Shown: piece after piece, positions 1-17,200 of the stretch
Layout of the letters: each line of letters opens with the position of its first letter
Position numbering within the stretch: position 1 is the stretch's first letter
NCBI GenBank assembly: GCA_021464415.1
Contig: CM038467.1
Location: forward strand, 25,969,748-26,033,747
Direction: 5' to 3'
DNA from: Lonicera japonica
Taxonomy: Eukaryota > Streptophyta > Magnoliopsida > Dipsacales > Caprifoliaceae
DNA: 64,000 nucleotides
The notes under the pieces: generated by a model
Seen by the model: only the letters and a program-made list of their open reading frames with translations
Databases searched by the model: none
Told to the model about the DNA's origin: nothing
Position numbers and translations under genes: made by a program

Positions 1-493
1 GCAAATACCCCCAAACTTCAGGGTTTTTTTTGTTTTTTTCCCTTTAAATGAATTTATGCAAAAGCCATTGGAGATGGCTAAATGACTAATTTATCCTACG
101 GATGGGATCATGGGAATGTGCGAAAACGAACACGAAAAGACAACAATAGAATTATGTAAAATTAAAAGTTTTGATTAAACAGTGCGCGGGTGTAATGCGA
201 TGCAGATATGCAAATCTTTATGAAAGGATTAAAGTATTAAACCTAGCCCTTTTAAGATTGTATTCAAAAGGCATTGCCCCCAAACAAGATTCAATTGGCA
301 GACCATAAAAGTAAAACCACCAAATTATTCTTAGGGCACAATTGCTTATATAGCTCCTACTTGGTGCACCAGACATGCTTCCGTTTTCGGTAGAATGGAT
401 TAATATTATAATTCGAAGGAATAATAATGTTAGTTCAATTTTTTTTTTAATAATAATAAAAATTTGAGAGGGGTGTAGTGTGATACAAATAGT

Positions 494-1356
494 TACTATT
501 ACCAACTAATAAAAGTATTACATATGGATTTCAATCTAATCAACCCAATGTTCACTATTTTGACGTGAATATGGAGATGCAATAGCTAAATTATAGTGAA
601 AGGATAAGGACTAGTTAATCATAAATCTGTAGTATGAAAGGAATAATGTACGAATCTAAAATTCCACTGGTACATAGAATTACTTAACTTAGGTGCCAGT
701 CTTACACCCTATGAAAAAATTATTATCACCATGTTACTTTATTATTTTGTTGACTATCACCAACTAATAAAATTATTACACGTGGACTGCAATCTAATCA
801 ACCCAATGTTCACTGCTTTGACATGAATACGGAGATGCAATAGTTAAATTATATTGAAGGCAGAAGGACTAGTTACTCATCAATTTGTTGTATTAAAAGA
901 ATAATGTGCAAACTTAAATTTCCATTGGTACATAGAATTATTTAACTTAGGTGACGGTCTTACATCTTGTGAAAAAATTATTATCACCACGTTACTTTGT
1001 CATTTTGCTGACTATCACCAACTAATAAAATTATTACACGTGAACTTCAATCTAATCAGCCCAATGTTCACTGCTTTAACGTGAATATGGAAATGCAATA
1101 GCTAAATCATAGTAAAATGATAAGGAATAGTTAGTCATCAATTTGTTGTATGAATGGAATAATGTACAAACCTAAATTTCTACTGGTATATAGAATTACT
1201 TAACTTAGGTGCCGGTCTTACACCCTGTGGAAAAATTATTATCACCATGTTATTTTGTCATTTTCTTGACTTTCACCAACTAATAAAATTATTATACGTG
1301 GACTTCAATCTAATCAACCCAATGTTCATTGTTTTGACGTGAATATGGAGATGTTC
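494..1356. repeat. Tandem array, ~258 bp unit, about 3.3 copies
   Basis: Units begin at 494, 753, 1011 and 1269 with the phrase actatcaccaactaataaa, so the period is 258-259 bp. Each full unit also carries the same internal marks: an 'acccaatgttcact' stretch, an 'aatgtacaaacctaaat'-like stretch and 'ttaggtgccggtcttacaccct'-like text before the next unit. The fourth unit stops at about 1356. Units differ at roughly one base in ten. No ORF of note lies in it. It sits downstream of the 3' end of the kinase gene. Whether it extends as a larger satellite elsewhere cannot be seen from this window. Confidence 0.85.
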
Positions 1357-2109
1357 AAAATTGAACTTTTTGAATATAAATAATTTAAAGAAAAAAAAGC
1401 TAAAAAAAGTAATGTAACATAGTGCTCAAGAGCTTTATTAGCATGGTCGACACCTGTTGCTTATAGTAAATGAAAAATAAATAAATATGTGAATAATGGA
1501 AAATCTGAAAAATTCAAAAATCTGACATGAATTCGGTAACTGTCAATTCAAATGAGCATATTTTGGAGAGTTGAAAACCAAGTCTCTAATAAATCTTAGC
1601 TTTAGCCACAGAACCAGGACGGAACCATTCCTGGCTTGATCGTTGAGCCTATAACCTTCACATTTAGGCGATGAAATTGACGAAAAAAATTAAGAAAGTC
1701 TGGATTCCACAGTTTCTCCACGATGAAAAATGTAACGAATTTCACTAGCTTATATTTGGTAGCAACACAACACATAATTATAGAAGACAAAATGTCAAAA
1801 TAAAAAAAACTTTCGTCATCAAATAGGATGTACTCAACATGCTAAAAAAACTCAAAACTAGTACATTTTCATTGGCACTCTTCTTGTATATATCCGCAAG
1901 ACTTGTAATAGTTCTCGACGTATACTATCAGCAATCAAGTTCTTCACGAGCACTCCATTACATGGTGTCTCATCTCTCACATCGTCCTCCAACTCTTGTA
2001 GACACGTTTGTGTGCATGCTCGCATGTGTATATATATATTGGTTACAACATAATTCGACAGATGTCGGAAAGCTGGAATGGCAGGCAGAGTAGAAAGAAA
2101 TTCCACGCT
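1357..2109. other. Intergenic and kinase 3'-UTR
   Basis: No gene is supported from 1357 to about 2000. The stretch just below 2110 is the likely 3'-UTR and poly(A) region of the minus-strand kinase gene. It holds a short AT run near 2026-2040. Short ORFs on both strands here have no family resemblance. Confidence 0.5.
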
Positions 2110-6415
<4,306 letters not shown>

Positions 6416-7763
6416 AGATATGCTTGATGATGAGTATTACAGAGTCTTCTATGCGCTACCGTCAGTGTATGCGTTTGTGATTTGGCTGTCCATCCCACCC
6501 AAGCACTTGTCTTTCTAATATATAATAATAATGACAAATTTGGTAAGTTACAACCAGAAATCAAACATTGAAGTAGAACTTGTCATATATATGTTACGAT
6601 GTTGGATGATAAATAAAAGGAAAATGAGAATAAACAATCAAAGATCTCTCTCTACATATTCGTGCACAGACACAACGAGAAAAGAACCCTATTATTTGGG
6701 AGAGAATGGCATTTCAATATTACTGCAAGAGGACAATAGGAGAAGAAGAGGAAACGCAAAAAAAAAGAAGGAAAAAGATATGCATAAAAACCACTACATG
6801 AGCTGAAGTCCAAATGAAGTATAAATCTATTCTGAATGCACATCAGATCAGAACTTATATTATCTGCGTCTCTAATTGTATCTGTACCATTTTTCTAAAA
6901 GGGAAAAAGAAGAAAGGTCTAAATTTCTCCTTTTTCTCCTTACTCCCCCATACACCCATCATCATACTCCTGTCTCAAATTGGTAGTCCCACTTTTCCAT
7001 TTTGAATGTCTCATTGATAGTCCCGTTTCCTTTTCAAATTTACATAATCAATGTACCAAATTTCGCAATAGAAAATAAGTTGTATTCTTAACCACAAATC
7101 AAGTTGCACATAGTGCTACTGAATCTCCCAAGTGTATTTGCACCAATGGTGGACAAGCCACTAAGCCAACCCTATGGGTTCCCAAAATCAAACTCTGAAA
7201 CATAGTGCCATTGAATCTTTCTGTTCCTTCCTCTACACTTAAATCCTCAAGCAATAGAGAAGTAGAAAAATTCTTCCTCCTTGTTCATCCAAACAAACTC
7301 TAGGTTCTCGTTTCTTTCAAGTTTTGGTTCGTTCCTAAAATCCCAAAATGATAAATTCACACCAGAAGTCTCTTGTATAGTTCCAGATTAAAACATAAGT
7401 TAATGAAATTCAAACTTTCCATGATAAATTACCATTTTAACTTCCAGAAAAGAACAAAAACTCAAACCAAACGAATACTCAATTATCATTTCTACCTCTA
7501 TACCCACTTAACCATATGCCAAACATTGTTCAAAATCAACGAGCCATATCTGCAAATTCACTAAAATTATACCAAGAACCACAAAAAATAAAGCAATCCA
7601 TTATCAGTCAGATCTAAGGCTAGATTAATCAAATTTTCAACACAAAAAATTTCAATTCAAAAGCACTCCAGACAAGTAAACTACTACACTAAAGTATTAA
7701 AAAAAAGAAGAAGAGGGAATTAAAGAACAATTGAAAATAAATTAAAAACCACAAATCACTCAC

Positions 7764-8105
7764 CTGAACCAATTTTGTAAGCAGATTTCGAGTGTTTCCT
7801 TCTGATTTCAACCTCCGAAACTATAATCAATCACAACCAAAAAAATAATTAAAGATGATTGAAGTATGCAATATTGGAAGCTGTGAGAATTAATTGAGGA
7901 AGGATTGGATGAGAATGAGAATAAGAGAAAGTGAAGTATTTGGTCTGATTATACTTTCTCTCAGTTTTACTTTTTCTCTCTCTCTCTGTCTGTCTGTCTT
8001 TTGCTTTTTCTTTGAAGTGTGAGATTTCTCTCTCTCTCTCTCTCTCCTGTGTATATGTTGTTGGTGTTGGTAGTGTGAGAGGAGAGGAGGGAGAGTGATG
8101 TTTTA
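7764..8105 (-). promoter_or_regulatory. 5'-UTR exon and leader of the kinase gene, with GA/CT microsatellites
   Basis: On the minus strand a strong donor CAG|GTGAGT lies at 7764/7763, about 1.35 kb upstream of the kinase ATG, so a non-coding first exon spliced across a leader intron is likely. The acceptor is unsure; one candidate is the TATATTAG near 6517. The exon carries GA repeats (CT on the plus strand at 7974-7992 and 8025-8046). Such GAGA tracts are known binding sites of plant BBR/BPC factors, which is only a possibility here. The transcription start, near 8105, is a guess. The reading frames across this region are low-complexity and not believed. Confidence 0.6.
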
Positions 8106-9840
8106 TGATCTTTTCAATACTTCCCACTGACACTCTTCTCTGACAAGTGACAACCTCTTTTCACCTCTCCACTCTACTCTACTCTACTAAAAATATATTC
8201 TTTCAATCATTCATAGGATAGGTTGAGATATTGTTTTCATTCAATTTTATTTATAAAAATACTTATTATTTCAAGACGGTGTTATTTACACATTTATATT
8301 AGTCGTAAATATTTTTTTTTTAAATTTAATTAAAAATATATTTTAATATTTTATTATTTATCACAAAAAATTTCTCAATTGTTTGATGTTATGCAAATAT
8401 TTAACAACACACTATTTTCATTTGAGTCGATTTTATAACAGTGTACTCATCTCTCATTAGGCAGGATTTAATTAAAAAAATATTATAACAGTACAACACT
8501 CAATTACTTGATGTTAGGCGAGTTCTTATCAACAAACTCTTCCTAAATGAAAACAGTATATGTGAGTGCACTCACCTCTCATTAAACGAGTTTTAAGGAG
8601 TGTTAGTGATAATAAATTTATCTTTAAAAGGTATTTGTGACAAATATAAATGGTGTGAATAATATCGTCATTATTTTCACTTTTATAATGGATACGGTTG
8701 AATGAACTTGAATCAAAAGAACAATGAAAAAGAGTCAAGTTTGGGTTCGGCTGTGTTTGAAATACAATGCTGAAACACATTTTTTCTTGATAAATAAAAT
8801 TAAGAAGCTTACTATTTTGATTAATCATAAATTAATTAAATTTAATTTCTTTTAAAATAAAATAACATTATAAAAATGTGAAATATTTGTCTTATCTTTT
8901 CTCTCTACTAGTAGAGTCCATGGAGCCACTATTTTAATTATTTAATTTGATACAAGTGATGATAAATTCGGATGATTCATAGGGGAGGGTGACTCTCTAT
9001 GCAAATTATCACGCTTTCAACCCCTGGGGCAAAACCTGAATCTTATTGAAAATATTAATTTTTAAATTTTCATTATGTCATTAAAGGGCTTTTGTTTTAA
9101 ATATTTTTAAACTGAATTGTTATTTTAATTATTTCAATGGAAATGCACTTGCATGGTACATTAACATTAACGTTATTTTTTTTAATTTTTTTAATTTTAT
9201 GTTTAGAAATTGGTTTTGTAAAGTTAATAAGAGACGGTTTTGTTATTGAAGTATCATTAAAGTACTATTTCTATGTATTACAATAATGTTAAAATATTTT
9301 TTGTATCGTAATGTAATGTTACCTAACCTCCGTCTGGCTAAAAAATTAAAATTATTTTATTTTAAACGTAATTATGTTTTTAAGAAAATATTAAATTTAA
9401 CGAAATTATGAAATATATATCTTGCAAATCAACTTGTAAAAAATTCCTTATAAAAACATCTGAAGTACATCCGCATTGCAATTAAAAATATATATATTTT
9501 GAAATTTACTATATTGACAAAGCACAATTAATAATTTGAAAAAGGGGAAAATAAGGTGAGAGTTGATTTTGAAAGGAAGAGAGGGACTAGAGAAATTAGC
9601 AATTAGAGTAATAATTTAAACGGTCACTAACTATTGAGTAAGTTATATTTTGGCCATTAAATTTTGGAGCGAGTTTGTTTATTCATTTAATCTAATTTAG
9701 TTGTTAAATTGAATAAAATAAAATCATGTGCAAGACACCAACGTCATTTGAAAACATTTTTGTCAAAATAAAAATACTCATAACTATATTAAGTTTGAAA
9801 TTAAAGAGAGTTCTGGTGGATTATGATTAAAAAAACTTTA
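8106..9840. other. Gene-free AT-rich stretch with an imperfect duplication
   Basis: The likely promoter of the kinase gene lies just above 8105. Positions 8370-8470 and 8497-8597 are an imperfect tandem copy (period near 127 bp) sharing 'ctcaattg/acttgatgtta' and 'ctcatctctcatta'. The remainder to 9840 is AT-rich with no gene seen. Confidence 0.5.
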
Positions 9841-10126
9841 TGACTCTATTTGATAGTGACACAAAAGACAAATAATTTATGTGGGAAGTTAAAAAATATT
9901 TGGAGATATGAGATGAGCTACTCTCATCTCTCTTGCTTATTTTTTTTAGTATGTATCATTCTATTTCTTGTGAACAAAAATTATTCCTCACCCTCAAACA
10001 CAAATTATCCATGGATGAAGCTAAAAATTAATAGTAAATCTCATAATATGCCTTAACTTGTTTTTCAACTTTCACACAAATTAATTATTTTTCTTACCAT
10101 TTTTTATTTTACTATCAAACAGATCA
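9841..10126. mobile_element. Foldback MITE-like element, same family as 20748-21044
   Basis: The left end reads gactctatttgatagtgaca and the right end tttttattttactatcaaac, an imperfect inverted pair. Inner parts also pair: 'gatatgagatgag' on the left, 'ctcataatatgccttaa' on the right. The ends and internal text resemble the element inside the oxidoreductase gene at 20748-21044. No transposase is encoded. A clear target duplication was not resolved. Confidence 0.55.
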
Positions 10127-10705
10127 TAAATGTAACTCACTCAGTAATTTAGTGACCATTTATGCAAAGGTGATGATATAGGCACATGATTTTATAACCA
10201 AAACACTATAACTTAAAAAAGGCAAATTTTTATTAAGGACCAAATGCCAATTCATGATGTTAAGACTACAAAATATTAATATTGGTTGTCCCTTTGCAAT
10301 TCGTCACCAATTTGTATTATACAAAATTTCGCGTCATTTAACCGAGAAATAATACAAAAATTCAATGTAGTTCAATCAAGATATGAAAAAAATTATACTA
10401 CACCACATTGTCGATATTGCACAACAAACTCGATAACTATTAACTAAATTAAATATTAAAGTTCAACAATAAAATATTAAATCAATACTTAATTTTAGGA
10501 TAGACGTTATAGTGTTAAAATTATAATAATATTTTGGATACAAAATCGAAGCGATATATAATAACCCAAATTATAAGTGGGTTTAAAAATGACAGGTGGG
10601 GCAAGCGTGACGGATAAGGTGACAGTAATTATAACGACTGTTTTATGCGCTTTCGTCGGCTTCCAACATATTTAGCTTTTAGCCGAATACGAGTCCTCAT
10701 GTAAA

Positions 10706-10738
10706 TTCGACACGTGGCAATCTTTCTATAAAAGGACC
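10706..10738 (+). promoter_or_regulatory. Orphan promoter-like site: G-box/ABRE plus TATA box
   Basis: The core gacacgtggca at 10709-10719 is a textbook ABRE/G-box and is followed about 10 bp later by ctataaaagga, a TATA box in the plus direction. The sequence downstream to 10940 is CT-rich and leader-like, with a possible splice donor, cttgag|gtgaat, near 10937. No plus-strand coding exon follows before 14.2 kb. It could drive a non-coding transcript, be the relic of a lost gene, or be chance. The G-box itself reads equally on both strands. Confidence 0.4.
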
Positions 10739-10939
10739 ACCACGCCTTGGGCCCCATCTACTACTTACATTATTATTAATCTAAATTAAATTAAATTAAA
10801 TGGGTCAACATCAGAATCTTGGACCCTCTCTTATTGACTTTGTTCTCTCACTTTTATTGTTCTTTTGTTTTCAAAACCTATAGCTATATAGACCCTTCTC
10901 CTCTTTCAGAGTTCAGACTCTCTTCTTACTAGCTTGAGG

Positions 10940-12173
10940 TGAATTTTTTTTTTTTTTTTCCAATATAAGATGAGTAGAGATATTGTCATTTCAAAAAAAT
11001 ATTTGATAATATTTTTATTTTCTTTTAGTCTTTTGCAATTATTCGTAACTAAATAATGTGTCTCTTATTTTATTTTTGAGAAAAAATATCAAGTAATAAG
11101 TATTTACAAGTCGAGTAGAACATTATTGTCAAATTTATTTTCCACTCAATCATTTAATAACTACTCATATCTTACTTAGTTATGATATATCTTACTTAGT
11201 TGTAAAGACTGAATAAAAAATATGAGTGTTTTTAAGAGATATTAAAGGTGTCAATATCCCTAACCTATAAGAATATAAATTTATCCCTCTAAAGAAATAA
11301 AAAGAAAGACTGTTTTCAAGAGATATTAAGAGTGTTAATATATCCCGTCTATAAGAATGTAAATTTATAGCCCCAAAGAAATAAAATAGCCTCTTTTTGC
11401 AAAAATGGTCACCCTTGTTAATAGAATTGGAATGACTTGGCCACTATCAAATTTATGTTCACAATAAATTTAATTATTAATAGTTTCGTTTTTTTCTATT
11501 TAGGTCGTCTGAAATCAATAATTCTTTTTTCCATTTTAGGTTGTATTTAATGTACTAGGAGGAATAATATTTATTCTTCACCAAGATTAGGTTGAATGAA
11601 AAACGCTAAAAGCAATCATCAACCCCACAATGTGCTAGTGAGTGGTGGATAACTTAAGATGAACATTTTTGGAAGTTGGGTGAGTGGATATAGCATTCTA
11701 GCTGTGGCAACACTATCATCTAAATACATACACACACACATATATATATATATATACATACATACATATACTAGAGCAATAGTCAATATTTAATTAATTG
11801 TTCAATATTTTACTATAGTAAAATCAAATATTAAATATTTTTAACTAATTAATAAAAGTATAAAATATTAATAGTAAAAATCACCCCACCTTATTCACAC
11901 ATTTATAATTAGTATATATATATATAAAAATTTAAGTGCGGTCCAGTTCGTACGGATTAGACTTTTTGTGATGGATTTTCATTGCTAAAAACATGCCCCA
12001 ATATTTTGGTAACAAAAAACTGTCGTTAAAAAACTTGGTATATATTGACTGGTTTATACTAGAAATGCTCTATCTGTGTATATATCGTAGAATTGTTAAC
12101 ATAAAGTAATACGCGTATTGCTAGCAAAAGAAAAAGAATAATCATTCCTGGTATTTGGTGATATTTCTGTTAG
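10940..12173. other. Gene-free AT-rich stretch
   Basis: No gene or RNA gene is supported. It holds a short duplicated phrase ('gagatattaa.ggtgt.aatat' near 11238 and 11321, about 83 bp apart) and AT/CATA simple sequence at 11725-11770. Confidence 0.5.
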
Positions 12174-12498
12174 AGTAAATGATCCATTTGCACCCCGAAC
12201 TTTGTATCCGGTTTCAAGTTACACTCCAAACTTCAATTTCTTTCACCTCACACTCCAAACTTCAAAAAATGGTTTTAAATGTTCACTCTGTTAACATTTC
12301 ATCCATTTTATAAAGAAGATGCAAAAGAAAGGGCATAAGGGTAAATTTTTGTCTTCTTCTTTTTCATCTTCTTCAATTAACATTCTGTCTATTTAAAACC
12401 ACTTTTTAAAGTTTGGAGTGCAAGTCAGAACAAATTAAAGTTTAGGGTGCAACTTAAAACCGGATATAAAATTAAGGGTGCAAACGGATCATTTACTA
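12174..12498. mobile_element. Full-length foldback MITE, ~325 bp
   Basis: The ends agtaaatgatccatttgcac (left, from 12174) and gggtgcaaacggatcattta (right, to about 12496) are near-perfect inverted repeats. Pairing continues inward: 'ccggtttcaagttacactcc' pairs with 'gcaacttaaaaccgg' and 'ttggagtgcaagtc', and the middle is CT/GA rich. There is no coding capacity. This is the classic form of a MITE that folds back over nearly its whole length. The superfamily was not determined. Confidence 0.8.
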
Positions 12499-12580
12499 TT
12501 TATCTTATTAGATATTGGGCCCTGAATCTGTGCTTCAAATTATATAGTTTCCCTTGTAAATAAATAATAAGCAAGCGTTA

Positions 12581-12581
<1 letters not shown>

Positions 12582-12657
<76 letters not shown>

Positions 12658-12678
12658 AAGAAGCAGCAGCAGCAGCAA
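12582..12678. repeat. Compound microsatellite (AAT)16(AAG)11(CAG)4
   Basis: Three trinucleotide runs follow one another without a break: about 16 AAT units (12582-12629), about 11 AAG units to 12663, then about 4 CAG units. Another AAT run lies at 12812-12840. It is non-coding here. Confidence 0.95.
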
Positions 12679-12809
12679 GCGTAAAAATTTGAGAAAAGAG
12701 AAAAATTAGGAGAGAAAAAACTGTTGCATTGGTATTAGGACTCGTCATAAACAATGATACTATAGTTTTATTTACAGACTTTTAAACTTTGATTATGCAT
12801 GGGCCAATA

Positions 12810-12841
<32 letters not shown>

Positions 12842-13149
12842 TGTATGAGGAGAGAGACCGAACCGTTTATAACTCGAGAAGCTAATAATCTATTTTGTGT
12901 TTTGTAATATGGTTTATATGTGTATATATAAGTTTGAGAATTGATTTTGTAGGTGAAATAGACTATGATGTATTACAAGAGATTTAACATAATTGGAAGA
13001 GCACATAAATTAAAATACCAAATAGAATAAGATTTTGAATAAATTAAATTAAATATATAGTAGAATAAATATTATGTGAATATTATGAATTTTAGTAGGT
13101 TTAAAACCAACTTATTATAAATATGAGTAGACTATAAACTATGAAATTT

Positions 13150-13405
13150 GATTTTGATCGAGTAGAATTAAGCTACACCATCGCAAGAATTTAAAGAGAA
13201 TAATTCCAAACAGTTTAAACTAAGAAGTATAACTTGACTTTGAGTAGGATTAAGCTAAACCATCATAAAAATTTGAAGAGAGTAAAACCAAATAATCATG
13301 GCAAGAAAGAATTGATTTTGAGTATAATTAAGCCAAACCATCGTGAAAATTTGGAGAGAATAAAACCACGCAATCATGGTAAGAAAGAATTTGATTGAGT
13401 AAATC
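13150..13405. repeat. Minisatellite, ~80 bp unit, 3.2 copies
   Basis: Units start at 13150, 13235, 13314 and 13393 with 'gattttgagta.aattaagc.aaaccatc' and end with 'aagaaagaatt'. Spacing is 85, 79 and 79 bp. It is AT-rich and non-coding. Confidence 0.7.
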
Positions 13406-13611
13406 AAAGGGCATATTTATCCTTTTTGAAAAAAAAACCCTTAAATTATTTATAATTTTATATTAAGTTGTGATTCATACTTTTATATATAGTATATATA
13501 CGTGGATATTGGAAGCTGCTCTCAATGGTTTTGAAAATTAAATTAGGTGTTCTCAATTATATCCCTGTGGATTTTTAAAAAAAATTAGATACGGACACAT
13601 ATAATACGTGT

Positions 13612-13708
13612 GTACGTCTTAATCTCATACACGTGTATAATTTAACATAAAATTAATGTGCACGTCTTAATCTCATACACGTGTATAATTTAACATAAAA
13701 TTAATGTT
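13612..13708. repeat. Exact 49 bp tandem duplication
   Basis: The phrase beginning cgtcttaatctcatacacgt and ending taaaattaatgt occurs twice in succession with almost no change. The unit contains ACACGT(G), so it also doubles a G-box-like core. It looks recent. Confidence 0.8.
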
Positions 13709-14244
13709 GGCATAATAGTTAAAAATTATGTTTTTAACCTCTAGGGCGCAAATTCGAGCCTAGCGAATTACTCAAAATAAAAGTAATAGCGAGTAAATTA
13801 GGATATTACTACTAAAATTGATGACATAGCCACTTTCACCAACTTCTATTTTATAACAATATAGATAAAGATTCATATTATGGGACTTAGAGAGGATATC
13901 ATACGATTAAACCACTTCCTCATTTATTATAAAAATAATATTCGCGTGCATAGAAAGAGCCGGTACACATGCATTGGTTGAGTACCTAGTTCCATAAAAA
14001 TGAATTTTCAAAATCATGAACTACATCTAATTTACATTCTTTCTTCCCTAGATCACCACTTGCTCCTAAAAGTTCTTTTGTGATTATAGCACATGAGGGC
14101 ATCCACTCAAGTATATGTATTCACAACACATATACAAATCAAAATAGTAGAACACAATAATACTCACGAATCAACAATATCGATATATATGCAACAAAAA
14201 TTTAAAGGGAAATAAATGAAAGTAAACTCAACTCATCAGCGTGT

Positions 14245-17200
14245 TTATATACCAACGGCATCAAGAAGCTGAGAATGTTGAGAAACGGAAACCAAAGAAT
14301 TAGCAACAATGGCACCGCTAGCAGCAACTGCAGGTACACCAATGCCTGGGAATGTAGAATCTCCACAGCAAAAAAGCTGGGGAATTGGAGTTGGATGACC
14401 CGGGAAAGTGTCTTTACCGGCTTCTATAGCAGGCCCATAAGTTCCTCTGTTTCTCCGAAGAAACCTTTGATGGGTTAATGGAGTTCCCACCAATTTCACT
14501 TCACACTTGTCTCGGTTAAAACCCGGACCTAGTGCACGCTCCACAGCCTTCCACAGCACCTGGTGCATAAAGGAATTGCAAGAAATGAGTTGCTCTAATG
14601 CGTACTTGATAACGTTATTTCTATCCATTGGAGCTGCTCAAAATTTTGTAGTCTTCTATTTTTACTTGAAAGTTTGATGAGAGGTATTGGTTTGCAACGA
14701 AAACATGATGATTTTTTGGTTGGCGTTGCAAACAAAAGATTACCATTTAATTTTTCAAAGCTGCTGTTCTATGCCCTTTGTCGCAAATTAAGAGCCCAGT
14801 ATTCCTTCTTGGCATGTCCCAAATCAAAAGTCTAGTTTCCCTTTTTGGAGATATCAATGCACAAAATCTCATGGTACTACACAAGTTCCTTTCTGAATCA
14901 TTGACTCCAGTCTGATACTTAAACTAGCAAGCCCAAGATAATTAGTGTATCTTTAAAGAAAGGTACAGCTATTAACACTCCAAATGAATACTCTAGCACT
15001 CCAAAAATCATCTTTCTTGAAACTTTTGATGTTATATTTGAGACATTTTGTTCATTTATGATGGATTTTGGAGTCCCAAAGTATTAGAATGGAGTGTGAA
15101 CGACGCACCCTTAAAAAATGTGACGGTCAAATTAGGACCGAGAGAATATATTATGATAACAAACCAACCAAACGCCACAAAGTAGATTAGTTTTCAGTGG
15201 TCCCAAAACTCTTTCTATTTTATGTCACAAATCCAATAATTTGGAACACAATACTTCATTTCTTACATTCAACCAAATCTACAGGAAACACATTACTTGC
15301 ACAGGATAACAATTTTTCCTTACAGTGAGTTTCATGCAGCAATTTATCAGAATTATAATTTATTAATAATTACTACGAGAAAAAGGGCCAACAAGAAAAA
15401 ATGTGCGCAAGTGTTACCTCGGATCGTTCATCTTTGAGTTGTTTGTATTCAGCACTTTTACGATCAAGCCCTTCCCAAATTCCAAATGGTTCAGTTCCTG
15501 GTAAATAGGCATGTAGCACATGTTTTCCGGGAGGTGCAAGATCCGGACTAAGTACACTAGGTACAGATATCAAAACAACATTCTGATCAGCATCAACTCC
15601 TCTGTCCCAATCATTCACAACTATATGATGAATACCCAAGTCCTCGGGTATACCCTAATCATTAAGATATAGTTCAAAATTTAATTTAATAAAGGAGACT
15701 TCTGCGTCAATTTTAAACAATGTAGTAATAAAAGGATATATATTCAGGTCATGAGGTTGATGAAGCCTTGTTAAAAGGTTATCAACAGCAAGAAAAGCAT
15801 CATGCCATAGCTCATAAGAATGTAGCAAAGTAATGTTACAGTCAGAATGAATATGGAAGATCTTACTTAGGCCAAGAAACTAAATTAACTTAATTTGGCT
15901 ACTGACAACACTAATCTCGCCAAATTCGTAGGAGGCTTTGGTACATGGTACAGGTAGGGTTACTGGGTACGGTTCCTAGCCCGGTAGACAGTGCGGTGGG
16001 GTTAGGCATAGTCAGAATACAGTCTATCTATCATATATACTATAAATATATGTATATAGTACAGTGGAAACCTTGATGTCTTGTATAGATATTTATGTTG
16101 GTACATACAAAAAACTGTCTTTTCATTTGTGCAAGTCAAAATATGGGGTCGCCATAGGTTGGCATTTCGAGTCTAAATGCACCCAAATTGGTGTCAGTGC
16201 ACCCAATTTGCAATTCATAAAGGGTTCCACATGAACAGCGCTGAGGGTGTGCAGGGTTCCCAATCACACAGGGTCCTGGCTATGATAAAAGTTTTAGTAA
16301 CTTATACAAGAGCCCAACATTTTATACAATGAGTCAGAGTAAGGGCCCCGATTTCAATTATCATACAGTGATTATATATCTCAGGAGCGGCCCTGGGGGT
16401 CCATGAATTAGGCAACACTGAACAAAACAGTATGTTCTCATAAAAAACAGAAGTAGATGGCCATACCTCTGCATCAAAACCCAAATGCAGATGCATGAAT
16501 GATTCGCATTGTGGGGTCGCTTTGATCCTGTCCTCGTATGACTTTGGAATGACGTCCTTAGGTAATAAACTTAACGTGTCCCACATAGATGCATTGCTTA
16601 CAACAGCCTTCTTAGCGCGCACAAACTGCATGATGTGTACTCGGTTTTTAGTTGAATCAAATAGGAGATAAAATTCATTATAAATATGTACACATTTATA
16701 AATATGTACTCACTTGACCACTTCTTAGCTTCACTCCTATAGCTTTACCATTCTCAACAACAATATTTTCAACATGACTCTTGAGGGAGATCCGTCCACC
16801 AAATTTTTGCATTCCTCGGACGAGAGCGTCGACTACTGCTCCAGTTCCCCGAAGAGGGTACTCTAGACAGCAACCCGGTTTGTACCATTCTGCAAACATG
16901 TACACCTGAAAACATAGGACAATAAATACATTACGGTACCAGTAAATGAAGAGCATAAAAGACTTACAAAAAAAAAAGAAAGAGTTGCTTAAAACGTAAC
17001 ACAACTATACTAAAAAGAAATAATCAAGAAAGTAGGACCAACTTCACTGAAATCAGTCCACCCCTTCAAGTGCGACTAGATGCTTAGACATAAACAGAAT
17101 ACCAGAACTTTTGGCATACTCGATGCATGTGCAATTTTATACCCAGTAATTCCTCATAACATATAGATTCTTAAAACAACTTCACAAGTACGTGATAGTA

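Noticed and set aside
218..505. 95-codon ORF, minus strand
   Set aside because: It runs into the 258 bp tandem repeat, is low-complexity Ile/Phe-rich, and has no motif.
1858..2106. 82-codon ORF, minus strand, just below the kinase stop codon
   Set aside because: Lies in the kinase 3'-UTR and ends without any recognisable domain.
7849..8133. 94-codon ORF rich in Glu-Arg repeats
   Set aside because: A translation of the GA microsatellite in the kinase leader.
14275..14478. 67-codon plus-strand ORF
   Set aside because: Antisense shadow of the last oxidoreductase exon.
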